Below, piece by piece: positions 1-6,143 of a DNA stretch of 48,322 nucleotides. The stretch's first letter is position 1; each line of letters opens with the position of its first letter. Source of the stretch: a virus. Below the pieces are notes generated by a model, which saw only the letters and a program-made list of their open reading frames with translations, made no database searches and had not been told where the DNA came from. Where the stretch lies: the IMG/VR virus record IMGVR_UViG_3300033156_001040, positions 1 to 48,322 of that record; one strand, written 5' to 3'. Position numbers and translations under genes: made by a program.

Positions 1-114
1 CGACGGCTCCCTTGACTTGGTGCGGGATTTAGGCCTGCGGGAGATGGACGTCAACGTGGTTCCTTACAATGAAGTGCTCCGGCTGGGCAAACTCAATTTC
101 ATTCACGGCTGGTT
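1..114. repeat. Terminal redundancy, left copy (circular contig)
   Basis: These 114 bases are identical to the last 114 of the window and lie inside the metallophosphoesterase gene, whose reading frame continues exactly across the joint. This is what assembly of a circular or circularly permuted molecule leaves at its ends. The repeat sits in coding sequence, so a true packaged terminal repeat is unlikely. Confidence 0.95.
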
Positions 115-412
115 CACTAACAAGTACCACGCCATGAAGCATTTGAACGAAATGGGAGACCACATCTTCTACGGGCACACGCACGACCACCAAGTGGTGA
201 TAAAGCGTGTCCGGTCGGAGAGGGAGCCGTACATTGCTATGTCCCTCGGCTGTCTGTGCGACTTGAACCCGGACTACATGCGGAACCAGCCCACAAACTG
301 GATTAATGGGTTTGGCTTATTCGAGGTCAGGTCGGGTGGCTACTTCACGCCGTTGTTTATTCCGATTGTGAGGGGGGAATTTACTTATGCGGGCGTACGC
401 TACACGGGCTAA
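2..412 (+). CDS. Calcineurin-like metallophosphoesterase, C-terminal part (gene crosses the joint)
   Basis: This is the 3' part of a phosphoesterase whose 5' part is at 47889 onward; joined across the circle it is about 243 residues. The metal-binding GHTHDH motif is encoded here, while the D-x-H, GDYLD and GNHEH motifs are in the other part. Such enzymes hydrolyse phosphomono- or phosphodiesters with two bound metal ions; the substrate cannot be predicted. The stop overlaps the start of the following XRE-like gene, so the two are probably co-translated. They form the end of the rightward transcript that begins at the 47634 promoter. Confidence 0.85.
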   Translation, partial: DGSLDLVRDLGLREMDVNVVPYNEVLRLGKLNFIHGWFTNKYHAMKHLNEMGDHIFYGHTHDHQVVIKRVRSEREPYIAMSLGCLCDLNPDYMRNQPTNWINGFGLFEVRSGGYFTPLFIPIVRGEFTYAGVRYTG

Positions 413-674
413 AGTGGTCGATATCCGCGGCAGGATGATGGTGGTCGACGGCGAGTTGATTATCATCGCCAGCGTCTACCGCAAGCTCAAAGCCATCGGC
501 TACGACGTGTCTTACACACATCTTACTAAAGTGTTTAAAGGGACCCGCCGACCTAGCGTGTCCCTTCTGAGAGCTTTGGCCAAAGTGTTGAACCGCACGG
601 TGGACAAGGTCTTGGTTCTGTTAGACAAAACCGCCAAAGGGGAGTTCAAGACTGCCACTCATGTACAAATCTGA
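387..674 (+). CDS. XRE/Cro-CI-like helix-turn-helix protein, paralogue of the lysogeny repressor-like protein
   Basis: A 95-residue protein. From about residue 18 it shows the pattern DGELxxI..YRKLKAIGYDVSxxxLxxVFKGTRRPSxxLLRALAKVL...DKVLxLLDKTA. This matches, position for position, the 82-residue protein encoded leftward at 16237-16485 (DGKLLVI..KRK.EAxGxxVSxxTLxxIFxGxRKPS). That supports a lambda-repressor-like HTH fold and common origin. The start at 387 follows a G-rich Shine-Dalgarno site; an internal ATG at 435 or 438 would give a product closer in length to the paralogue. Its 3' end overlaps the convergent zinc-ribbon gene by 54 bases. A role as a second repressor, Cro or antirepressor is inference. 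Confidence 0.75.
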   Translation: MRAYATRAKVVDIRGRMMVVDGELIIIASVYRKLKAIGYDVSYTHLTKVFKGTRRPSVSLLRALAKVLNRTVDKVLVLLDKTAKGEFKTATHVQI

Positions 675-998
675 GTTTTCGGCCTCGCAAGCCGGGCAGA
701 GTCGGTCGTGTGGCCCCTCCGAATAGAACTCTTTTCCACACTTTAGGCATTTGGGCGGCGTTCCGTACGACGTGAGCCAGCCATCCCAAGGGTCCCTGGA
801 CATGGGACCCTTTTCTTCTGCCATGTTTTTGGCAAGGCGCCGGGCTTCCTCCAGGGTGGTGGCCTTCATGAGTCTTTGGAGTGTTCGGTTCCAGTGCTTC
901 TCTAGCGGCCTGCATTTGCTACAAGCAATGTGGTCGCGCCTCCATGTCCGGAATTCTCCTTTGCAGAAAAAGCATGTCATTTTAATCCCCTTCGCCAT
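621..998 (-). CDS. Double zinc-ribbon protein, last gene of the leftward early operon
   Basis: A 125-residue protein with two separated zinc-ribbon-like cysteine sets: CFFC (about residues 9-12) with CSKC (26-29), and CLKC (84-87) with CPAC (100-103). The middle is helical and rich in basic residues. Paired C4 ribbons usually bind nucleic acid or mediate protein contact; no specific family is recognised. The start is preceded by GGAGAGG and overlaps the end of the TSCPD gene by 17 bases. Its 3' end overlaps the convergent XRE-like gene. A host-takeover or transcription role is possible but unproven. Confidence 0.7.
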   Translation of the reverse strand: MAKGIKMTCFFCKGEFRTWRRDHIACSKCRPLEKHWNRTLQRLMKATTLEEARRLAKNMAEEKGPMSRDPWDGWLTSYGTPPKCLKCGKEFYSEGPHDRLCPACEAENSDLYMSGSLELPFGGFV

Positions 999-1314
999 CT
1001 CGCTTGTACCTCTCCTCTAAAGCTGTGCCGATTGCCTCCGGGCAAGACGGTATCCCTAGAACCGGGTTGCTGGTAGAGCATTGCATCCCTTTCAAGTATT
1101 TGGCTATTTTCAGCGGGTCTGCGCCGTGCTGCAAGGCGAATGAGATAACCAGGGCCAAACTCTGCATGAGGGCCTTGGCGCAAGTCCCGCTTTTGCCGAT
1201 TTCGGCCCGGACTTCCGGGTAGTCTTCCTCGGAGATGGTAATGTAAATGTTCCCGCATCCAGTCCTGACTCGGTGAGTGCGGGTCTTCAGCGTTCTGGGT
1301 CGTTTCTTTCCCAT
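982..1314 (-). CDS. Stand-alone TSCPD-domain protein
   Basis: 110 residues that match the TSCPD domain otherwise found at the C-terminus of B12-dependent ribonucleotide reductases and in small phage or bacterial proteins. Visible signatures are GCGNIYITI, then GKSGTCAKALMQSLALVISFALQHG, and a C-terminal SCPEAIGTALE. The family's conserved cysteines (GCGN, SGTC, QC, SCP) are present. No ribonucleotide reductase catalytic gene exists in this genome, so the protein probably works alone or with a host partner. The ATG at 1314 lies two bases after the upstream stop; a longer start at 1395 would overlap that gene and is less likely. Confidence 0.75.
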   Translation of the reverse strand: MGKKRPRTLKTRTHRVRTGCGNIYITISEEDYPEVRAEIGKSGTCAKALMQSLALVISFALQHGADPLKIAKYLKGMQCSTSNPVLGIPSCPEAIGTALEERYKRDGEGD

Positions 1315-1316
1315 CT

Positions 1317-1526
1317 TTACACTGCTTTCTTCTTTAAAGACAAAAGGATTAGAGGGTGGGGTTTCCTGAAGTAAAACGTAGGAAAGTCGGGGCAATCCTC
1401 GCTACCGGTGGCGTTCCAGAAGAGCAGACCTGGGAACCGCTTGGATTCCTTCACCTCGTCTATCCTTCCGTGGCAACCGAGTGCCCCGAGAAATTCAAGT
1501 GCCTCTCTTTCACGCAGGAACTTCAT
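1317..1526 (-). CDS. Hypothetical protein, 69 residues
   Basis: A small protein in the leftward early operon, directly upstream of the TSCPD gene. The sequence has a charged helical N-terminus (MKFLREREALEFLG) and a C-terminal stretch rich in Pro, Phe and Leu ending in Lys residues. I recognise no family. A GGTGGTGG stretch about 9 bases before the ATG may serve as ribosome binding site. The seven-base gap to the upstream gene and two-base gap to the next fit an operon. Confidence 0.5.
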   Translation of the reverse strand: MKFLREREALEFLGALGCHGRIDEVKESKRFPGLLFWNATGSEDCPDFPTFYFRKPHPLILLSLKKKAV

Positions 1527-1532
1527 ACGTAT

Positions 1533-1823
1533 TTACCACCACCATACGTGTCTACAGTATGGACACCGATGAGCTCGGTGCACCCTCACTCCTATTTCGT
1601 CGGAAATGCATAATACCGGCGTAACTCCACTTACTAACTCCCATTGGGGTACAGAGTAGAAATGCCTTGTCTCCAAGCCCTCGGAGTTTGTACAGCAGCC
1701 GCCTTGGTCAAACGACATCGGGTCTTCTTTCTTTATCCGTGCAATAATCTCCCGAGTTTTAGCTGCTCCTTTAATAAGTGTGTAGTAATCTTCTCCCTCT
1801 AAGGTATCAATCCATCCAGGCAT
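1533..1823 (-). CDS. Divergent member of the phage's CPFR-motif paralogous family
   Basis: 96 residues. The second half follows the order seen in the family at 1994, 3157, 3485, 4164, 5519 and 9212: an H-F/Y-x-S/x-x-P segment (RHFYSVP), then a VLCISD segment at the place of the usual ECLA, then a terminal H-x-x-x-x-C-P-Y-C. The final motif reads HRAHRCPYCRHVW rather than HxVGxCPFRxY, so the glycine is lost and a second Cys appears. Function is unknown. ATG 1823 follows GGGGAGGG; GTG 1826 is an alternative. Confidence 0.5.
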   Translation of the reverse strand: MPGWIDTLEGEDYYTLIKGAAKTREIIARIKKEDPMSFDQGGCCTNSEGLETRHFYSVPQWELVSGVTPVLCISDEIGVRVHRAHRCPYCRHVWWW

Positions 1824-1977
1824 CACTCTTCCCTCCCCAAAGACCTAATGCCTTCTGTATTTTAAGGCTCACTACCCGGTACAGTTGAAGGGACAAACAT
1901 GCTTGCAATGTTAAGGTAGTATTATTAGGGTTTTCCGTCATCTCGATTAATGTGCTGAAAAACAGGAAGGTAGCCAT
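1807..1977 (-). CDS. Hypothetical small protein, 56 residues
   Basis: An open reading frame beginning MATFLFFSTLIEMTEN and ending KSDAWMD. A GGAGG Shine-Dalgarno site lies about 10 bases upstream. It fills the gap between the CPFR-family gene ending at 1994 and the one starting at 1823, overlapping the latter by 17 bases. This is the same 17-base overlap spacing seen repeatedly in this operon. The centre is a leucine-rich amphipathic helix. No family is recognised; the support is the ribosome site and the operon fit. Confidence 0.45.
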   Translation of the reverse strand: MATFLFFSTLIEMTENPNNTTLTLQACLSLQLYRVVSLKIQKALGLWGGKSDAWMD

Positions 1978-1993
1978 TCCTTTTTATCCTCCA

Positions 1994-2329
1994 TCAGTGT
2001 TTAAAAGCTTCGTCTCCATATTTCCTAAATGGGCACTCTCCCACCCTGTGTTTACCGAAGTAGAACTTGCCGTCCTTCGTGGCAGCCAAACACTCCGCTT
2101 TTATTATCCTTTTAAAGAGCCGGAAGAGGAGGCCGTTACAGGCCACAGGCAGGAAATGCCATGTGCCCCGAACATTATCAGCCGGAAGAGAAGGATAATC
2201 CCAATGCATGCTGTGTGATGCATATACCGTAGAAGACTCGAGAAGCCCAAAAAACGTGGATTTCACAAGCGCTCGCCATGTCATCTCGGCGAGACGGACT
2301 TTAAATTCCTTCTCACTTATCTCTTTCAT
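1994..2329 (-). CDS. CPFR-motif family protein (copy 2)
   Basis: 111 residues. Conserved features of this genome's paralogous family are TWHFLPVACNG (residues 56-66), ECLA (79-82), and the terminal HRVGECPFRKY (94-104). Cys64, Cys80, His94 and Cys99 recur in the closest copy (4164-4487), which could suggest a metal site, although spacing differs from classic zinc ribbons. The N-terminus (MKEISEKEFKVRLAEM) is an amphipathic helix also seen in copies 4164, 5519 and 3485. It starts inside the upstream zinc-ribbon gene with a 17-base overlap. No known function is recognised. Confidence 0.65.
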   Translation of the reverse strand: MKEISEKEFKVRLAEMTWRALVKSTFFGLLESSTVYASHSMHWDYPSLPADNVRGTWHFLPVACNGLLFRLFKRIIKAECLAATKDGKFYFGKHRVGECPFRKYGDEAFKH

Positions 2330-2486
2330 GGCGCTGCTCCTGCATCCTTTCGAAGCAAGTTCTGCTTATCTTCCAGTTCTCAGGGTCGACTCTCCCGTCG
2401 ATATAGAACCTCGTTGCTGAGGTTCCGCAGGCGAAAGAAGCGACTCCTGTCTCGGGTGCCCCGCAGAATGGACACCTACGAGGCAT
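2313..2486 (-). CDS. Small zinc-ribbon protein (CPFCGAPE type)
   Basis: A 57-residue protein starting MPRRCPFCGAPETG, with a second Cys-Gly (ACGT) and a later TC, giving a CxxC...C...C arrangement. It is clearly paralogous to the protein at 9028-9222: both share CPFCGAPE, the CGTxAxxFYxD segment, and WKIS-x-TC-x-x-RMQE. The downstream partner is a CPFR-family gene; at the 9 kb copy a CPFR-family gene lies immediately upstream. It resembles Lar-type or other phage zinc-ribbon peptides only in the CPFCG motif. Function unknown. Confidence 0.65.
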   Translation of the reverse strand: MPRRCPFCGAPETGVASFACGTSATRFYIDGRVDPENWKISRTCFERMQEQRHERDK

Positions 2487-2488
2487 AA

Positions 2489-3082
2489 CTACCCCTCCTT
2501 TCTGAGCACCCAGAAATACGAATGGTACTTCCGGGCGTGTCTCTGCCGTTTGTGTTTTGGGTGCATCATGCGGAACTTGGCCAGCAGGATAAACAAGTCA
2601 ATCGGTTTGAACCCAATGGCGACGGCCAGGTTGTACACTTCGCAATGGGTAAAGTTGTTGACGCCGCTTAGCACGCCGTCTTGGCACTTGAACACCAGCC
2701 AGCCATCCCGCACCAGCACCCGGTAGAACTCCATCATGGCCAGGGCGTAGAATTTCCACAAATCCCGGATTGTCCCCACCAATTCCCCGAATCTGGCCTT
2801 GAGTGCCGCCCCAGGCCCGGTTCTGGCCATGAACGGCGGGTCGAACACGATGCTTTCCACGCTCTCTGCTGCAAGCGGCAGTCGGCGGCAATCCGCTTGC
2901 ACAACGCCGGGGACCAGAGGCACCAAGTCGAACTTCAATTCCGGCTCCGGCACGCCGTCCCGGTAGAAGTTGCCCTTCCCATAGGTTACGTCGCAGTGGA
3001 ATGGGCCAGTGTGGAGTTGGATTATCCACTTCAAGATATCGTGTTGGTCATAACTTATGGAAGGGATGATATTACTGCTCAT
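2489..3082 (-). CDS. DNA methyltransferase (amino-methylase type, DPPF motif)
   Basis: 197 residues. CDVTYGKGNFY (about 30-40) looks like the glycine-rich S-adenosylmethionine-binding motif of phage N4/N6 methylases. DPPF (81-84) is the catalytic motif IV, and LVRDGWLVFKCQD follows the usual RVLxxGGxLxxK pattern. It should methylate an exocyclic amino group of A or C in host or phage DNA. No cognate restriction gene is adjacent, so it is best seen as a solitary protective or regulatory methylase. Its start overlaps the end of a 24-codon membrane-peptide gene by 11 bases. Confidence 0.8.
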   Translation of the reverse strand: MSSNIIPSISYDQHDILKWIIQLHTGPFHCDVTYGKGNFYRDGVPEPELKFDLVPLVPGVVQADCRRLPLAAESVESIVFDPPFMARTGPGAALKARFGELVGTIRDLWKFYALAMMEFYRVLVRDGWLVFKCQDGVLSGVNNFTHCEVYNLAVAIGFKPIDLFILLAKFRMMHPKHKRQRHARKYHSYFWVLRKEG

Positions 3083-3146
3083 AACCTATGACGAGGGCCA
3101 CGAGAGCGGCCCACACCGCGAGAATGATGAAGTACAGGTTCACCAT
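3072..3146 (-). CDS. 24-residue single-pass membrane peptide
   Basis: A tiny frame, MVNLYFIILAVWAALVALVI plus a polar GYEQ tail, with AGGAG seven bases before the ATG. Nearly the whole peptide is one hydrophobic segment. It lies precisely between two operon genes and its stop overlaps the methyltransferase start, so translation coupling is likely. It could insert in the inner membrane to alter host physiology. Size makes the call uncertain, but the ribosome site and fit are good. Confidence 0.5.
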   Translation of the reverse strand: MVNLYFIILAVWAALVALVIGYEQ

Positions 3147-3156
3147 TGTATATCTC

Positions 3157-3492
3157 CTATTCGTAGCTCAGCCGGTAGGAGCGGAACGGGCACAGCCCTG
3201 GACGGTGCCTGCCGACGTACCCGCAATTTTCGGTTTCTACCAGGCAAATCACGTCTTTGTTCTCGAAGTTCCGCTTGTCACACCCAGCGGCAGTGAAATG
3301 AGCGACTTCGAAGCCCCTCTCGTCATAATGGGACGCGTATCCCACCACGTCTGCTTGATTGTCCTGCTCCCAGTGGTGCACAAAGAGGGTCTGCCTCCCC
3401 TTCCCGCCGCTTAATCGACGGGCCGCTTTGAAAAGGCCTTCTTTCAGCTTTAGGAATTCGCCAGCATCCACGATTTTGTAGCCGTCAATCAT
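3157..3492 (-). CDS. CPFR-motif family protein (copy 3)
   Basis: 111 residues. The C-terminal HRPGLCPFRSY (about 96-106) and a preceding VICLVE are the family signature, with the H-x-x-G-x-C-P-F-R-x-Y core intact. The N-terminal half (MIDGYKIVDAGEFLKLKEG) differs from the other copies but also begins with an amphipathic helix. It overlaps the end of the upstream fusion gene by eight bases. No function recognised; family membership rests on motif order and spacing. Confidence 0.6.
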   Translation of the reverse strand: MIDGYKIVDAGEFLKLKEGLFKAARRLSGGKGRQTLFVHHWEQDNQADVVGYASHYDERGFEVAHFTAAGCDKRNFENKDVICLVETENCGYVGRHRPGLCPFRSYRLSYE

Positions 3493-4156
3493 TTTTCTTT
3501 ACCTCCGCTTGGTACCGGTCGTCTAAATCCGGCCTGGTCTCCGAGAAGTGGAGCAGGGCCATAATGTTCCAGAAAGCGTGGGCCAGGTGGTCTTCCTCTT
3601 TATCCCTCTGTGCGAAAAGATAAAGGTGACGGATGGCCCGGTTCAGCAGGTCGGAGAAGGGAATACCCTGTACCCAGTTCCATTCTCCGTACTTTGCCGC
3701 CCCCTCGGCGCAAGTTTCGGCCAGCCGCCGCAGGGCGAAAGGGCTGATAAGGTCGAACCGTTGCGGTCTCGCCAGTGCTTGCCGTACTGCACCGGATTCA
3801 AAACGGTGAATGTTACCCTCGTTCATGTCCGGCTTCTCCTTTGGCGTTCTGTCTCTGTAAACCCGAAATGGGCATTGCCCCACCTTGTGTGTTCCTTTGA
3901 ACCACTTATTGAGGCTGGGGTTGTAGGCCAAGCATTCCACCACGTCGCCGGGTTGAAGCAACCAGCAAGGCACATTGCTGAAGTGAAGCGTTTTCCAGCC
4001 TTTCAAAAGACGGCTCGGGTACAAACCGAGGTCGCCCATGGACAGGTAAGCCCGCGGATGCCTTCCGACGACTCCAGGCGTCCCCGCCAGCTTGTGGGCT
4101 TTCTCCACCATTTCTTGGAGCAGCTTTTGGAATGACTCGGGCGAAAGCTCCTGCAT
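3485..4156 (-). CDS. CPFR-family domain fused to a dATP/dGTP diphosphohydrolase-like (DUF5664) domain
   Basis: 223 residues. Residues 1-104 are a CPFR-family copy (VVECLAYNP, then HKVGQCPFRVY at about 90-100). Residues 111-223 resemble the MazZ/DUF5664 nucleotide pyrophosphohydrolases: RFDLISPFALRRLAE, EGAAKYGEWNW, LLNRAIRHLYLF, EDHLAHAFWNIMALLHF. That family converts dNTPs (dATP and dGTP in characterised phage members) to dNMPs. ATG 3826 (residue 111) has its own AAAGGAG site eight bases upstream, so the hydrolase may also be made as a separate protein. The fusion could be a recent stop-codon loss. Confidence 0.7.
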   Translation of the reverse strand: MQELSPESFQKLLQEMVEKAHKLAGTPGVVGRHPRAYLSMGDLGLYPSRLLKGWKTLHFSNVPCWLLQPGDVVECLAYNPSLNKWFKGTHKVGQCPFRVYRDRTPKEKPDMNEGNIHRFESGAVRQALARPQRFDLISPFALRRLAETCAEGAAKYGEWNWVQGIPFSDLLNRAIRHLYLFAQRDKEEDHLAHAFWNIMALLHFSETRPDLDDRYQAEVKKND

Positions 4157-4163
4157 GTTTTAC

Positions 4164-4487
4164 TCACCTCCCCAGATAACGCCGCCAGGGACACTCTCCT
4201 ACTTTGTGCTTTGTGTAGTAAGCGCCATTTGGTGTGTAAGCGAGGCACTTGACTTTGAAAAGACGGAGAATCAAGTACAAGAGCCGGAACAGGCGCCCGT
4301 TACAGGCTATCGGTACGTAATGCCATGTTACATGACCGTCATGGGGCTCCGAGGGACAAGAATGGTGCCCGTCACATGACAAGTAACAGCCGAAGCTCTG
4401 CCTGGTGATGCTCATATGTTTCCACAACGCTTCTGCTTCCCACGATGCCAGCGTCTTCATATATTCTTCTTCAGTCAGCTTTCTCAT
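4164..4487 (-). CDS. CPFR-motif family protein (copy 4)
   Basis: 107 residues and the closest relative of the copy at 1994-2329: both carry TWHxxPxACNGxLFRL followed by a hydrophobic stretch, xCLA and HxVGECPxRxY. Here the motif reads CPWR instead of CPFR. Cys62, Cys81, His94 and Cys99 are the shared potential ligands. The start at 4487 is preceded by AAGGAGGG at 11 bases; a longer start at 4520 has no such support. It overlaps the small zinc-ribbon gene upstream by 17 bases. Confidence 0.65.
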   Translation of the reverse strand: MRKLTEEEYMKTLASWEAEALWKHMSITRQSFGCYLSCDGHHSCPSEPHDGHVTWHYVPIACNGRLFRLLYLILRLFKVKCLAYTPNGAYYTKHKVGECPWRRYLGR

Positions 4488-4626
4488 AGCGGTCGCCCTC
4501 CTTCGCAGCGCAAAGAGCACATTTGCCTTGCTTCAATTCTTTGGTGTAAGCCCCACATTTGCCACATTTCACGAAGCAATCCCGGTTTATTTTTTGGCAG
4601 TTCGGTGGAATTTTGTTACAATCCAT
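4471..4626 (-). CDS. Small zinc-ribbon protein, 51 residues
   Basis: The frame begins MDCNKIPPNC and contains KCGKCG and CALC, giving a CxxC...CxxC ribbon of about 20 residues. A GGAGGG site lies about six bases before the ATG. It overlaps the upstream gene by 40 bases and the downstream CPFR-family gene by 17. Lysine-rich flanks suggest nucleic acid contact. It differs from the CPFCGAPE pair elsewhere in the operon. No named family. Confidence 0.55.
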   Translation of the reverse strand: MDCNKIPPNCQKINRDCFVKCGKCGAYTKELKQGKCALCAAKEGDRYEKAD

Positions 4627-4859
4627 CGCCCGCCCTCCATAATCGTGATTTCAACCCTCTCTCGGAACACCAGCTTGAGCTTCCCCGGCTCGTAGCTGGT
4701 GCTGGGCTTAATGTAGTTGGTAAACCAGCCCTCATGGCCGTATTTGCGCCGACTAAGGTACCTGGCTGCTCGTACTAGGCCGCGAATCAGTTGCTCGTCA
4801 GTATTTGCCTTCTCGGAGGAGGATTCCGCAGCGGGTTGCCATCTGCCTGGACAGTTCAT
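4587..4859 (-). CDS. Hypothetical protein, 90 residues
   Basis: A small basic protein in the early operon. The most recognisable part is RGLVRAARYLSRRKYGHEGWFTNYIKPS followed by beta-like VFRERVEITIMEGGRWIVTKF. The only ATG with a good ribosome site (AGGGGAG, eight bases upstream) is at 4859, inside the deaminase gene, giving a 62-base overlap. No upstream alternative fits better. No family is recognised. Confidence 0.5.
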   Translation of the reverse strand: MNCPGRWQPAAESSSEKANTDEQLIRGLVRAARYLSRRKYGHEGWFTNYIKPSTSYEPGKLKLVFRERVEITIMEGGRWIVTKFHRTAKK

Positions 4860-5271
4860 CGTAGAACTCCCCTTTCCCCGGCGGCACCACCACTTCCTTA
4901 ATGCCAGCATTAATGATGGCCCCCATGCACCATTTGCATGGAAAGACTGTGTTTAGGTACAATGTGGCCCCCCTGAGCGACACGCCGACCCTGGCTGCAT
5001 TCACGATAGCGTTGACCTCAGCGTGGGTCGCCGGGCAATACTCCAGTCCCTCCCCTGACTTGTATCCCATCTCCCGGCGAGGACACGGCGGCCCCGGACA
5101 ATGCGGGAACTGCCTGGGCGGGCCGTTATAGCCAACCGACAATACCGTGTGGTCAGGCGCTGCGATGACGCACCCCACTTTGCGGCTGTGACACTTCGAT
5201 TTACGGCTGACTATTTGAGCAAGCTCCAAGAAGTATCTGTCCCACGTCATTTCCGACACACGCCCATTCAC
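4798..5271 (-). CDS. dCMP deaminase (ComEB/deoxycytidylate deaminase family)
   Basis: 157 residues. The catalytic zinc motif is HAE (83-85) plus PCKWC (111-115). Extra Cys residues around 58-79 are typical of phage-type dCMP deaminases with a second structural zinc. The enzyme turns dCMP into dUMP, feeding the ThyX thymidylate synthase encoded upstream in the same operon. The start is a GTG whose bases overlap the previous stop (GTGA), suggesting coupling; ATG 5250 is an alternative seven codons in. No dUTPase gene is seen, which makes the polymerase-linked uracil glycosylase more interesting. Confidence 0.9.
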   Translation of the reverse strand: MNGRVSEMTWDRYFLELAQIVSRKSKCHSRKVGCVIAAPDHTVLSVGYNGPPRQFPHCPGPPCPRREMGYKSGEGLEYCPATHAEVNAIVNAARVGVSLRGATLYLNTVFPCKWCMGAIINAGIKEVVVPPGKGEFYDELSRQMATRCGILLREGKY

Positions 5272-5510
5272 GGGGAGGGGGGTAGTACCCGTACTGCTCG
5301 TCTCCCACGCATTTCTTTGAGCTCGCTAAGGAGCTTCTCCAAAAAGGTGATTATCTCCGCTTTGGGTCCTTCGAGGCGGATAGGGGGCAGTTTAAGATAA
5401 GGCCGCTTCGACTGCATCGATATTGCGACATAGCCCGACTTGGGGTCCGGGTTTTCTATCCGCGCTTCCCTTAAGGCGAACTGGCCGTTCCTTCCTCGGC
5501 AGTTAATCAT
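5268..5510 (-). CDS. Hypothetical protein, 80 residues
   Basis: A small mixed alpha/beta protein: an N-terminal basic beta region (MINCRGRNGQFALREARI), a GYVAISMQ strand, and a C-terminal helix TFLEKLLSELKEMRG. The ATG at 5510 follows GAGAGGG and lies eight bases after the upstream stop. Its TGA overlaps the deaminase GTG. The fold order recalls small phage beta-beta-alpha proteins, but no family is recognised. Confidence 0.5.
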   Translation of the reverse strand: MINCRGRNGQFALREARIENPDPKSGYVAISMQSKRPYLKLPPIRLEGPKAEIITFLEKLLSELKEMRGRRAVRVLPPSP

Positions 5511-5518
5511 TTTCCCTC

Positions 5519-5830
5519 TCACTTTCCTTTCCGATACATCCTGAATGGGCATTTTCCGACTGGGTGTCTCGTGAGGAAGTGTTTCCTCTCTCTGGTGTCG
5601 TAGGCCAAGCAGGTAACTATGTCACCATCCCTCAGCTTGCTGCACGGCAGACTGGTGTAGTGGTAAGTGTGAAGGTATTTCACCGGCGTTGATGGATAAG
5701 CTGGGTGTTCCCTGGTGCTAATGTAGCTGCTGGGCACTTCTCTGAGTGTTTCACACTTCCTCCTGGCCAGAGTTATCAATTTGGTCAGTATCTCGGTCGC
5801 TTTCTTCTCGCTGATTTCGTTGACCCTCAC
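5519..5830 (-). CDS. CPFR-motif family protein (copy 5)
   Basis: 103 residues starting at GTG behind GGGAGGG. The N-terminal NEISEKKATEILTKL helix matches the EISEKEF start of the 1994 copy. The second half has LHTYHYTSLPC, VTCLAYD and the terminal HPVGKCPFRMY. All four potential ligand residues (Cys, Cys, His, Cys) are conserved. It overlaps the upstream hypothetical gene by 80 bases. Function unknown. Confidence 0.6.
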   Translation of the reverse strand: MRVNEISEKKATEILTKLITLARRKCETLREVPSSYISTREHPAYPSTPVKYLHTYHYTSLPCSKLRDGDIVTCLAYDTRERKHFLTRHPVGKCPFRMYRKGK

Positions 5831-6143
5831 GGTAGCCCTCCCTCAGAAAGAAATCGTAAGCACCGCAAGCAAGGCTGAGGGTGTCAATGTCTCCATCATG
5901 CTGTCTGAGGTAAGCTGCGTTTTCCTTCATCCATTGTTTTACGTCTTGCCACTTGCAGGTGAAACCATGCCAATCGGCGAAGCGGCTGAGGCACTCGTAC
6001 CCCACGCAGATTAGCAACGCCCACCTGAAGGCGTCTGAGCCAGGGTCCTGCTCCGGCGCGTGGGACCTTGCCGCCTTCAGAACCCGAAAGGCGTCCTCAC
6101 TACCGAACCTCTCCACAAAGGATTTCCACAGTGGGCTCTTCAT
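5751..6143 (-). CDS. Hypothetical protein downstream of the DNA polymerase, 130 residues
   Basis: The start overlaps the polymerase stop (ATGA), so it is very probably translated from the same message. The sequence is helical with aromatic residues (ALLICVGYECLSRFADWHGF) and ends in a hydrophilic, acidic tail. A central LSLACGAYDFFLREGYREG segment recalls the small helical proteins at 8599 and 14604 in composition but not clearly in sequence. No enzyme motif is seen; a replication accessory role is a guess from position. Confidence 0.55.
   Translation of the reverse strand: MKSPLWKSFVERFGSEDAFRVLKAARSHAPEQDPGSDAFRWALLICVGYECLSRFADWHGFTCKWQDVKQWMKENAAYLRQHDGDIDTLSLACGAYDFFLREGYREGQRNQREESDRDTDQIDNSGQEEV

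Noticed and set aside
1-114. True direct terminal repeats of the packaged DNA
   Set aside because: The repeat is short, within a gene, and matches typical assembler overlap for a circular map; packaging ends would need read-coverage evidence.
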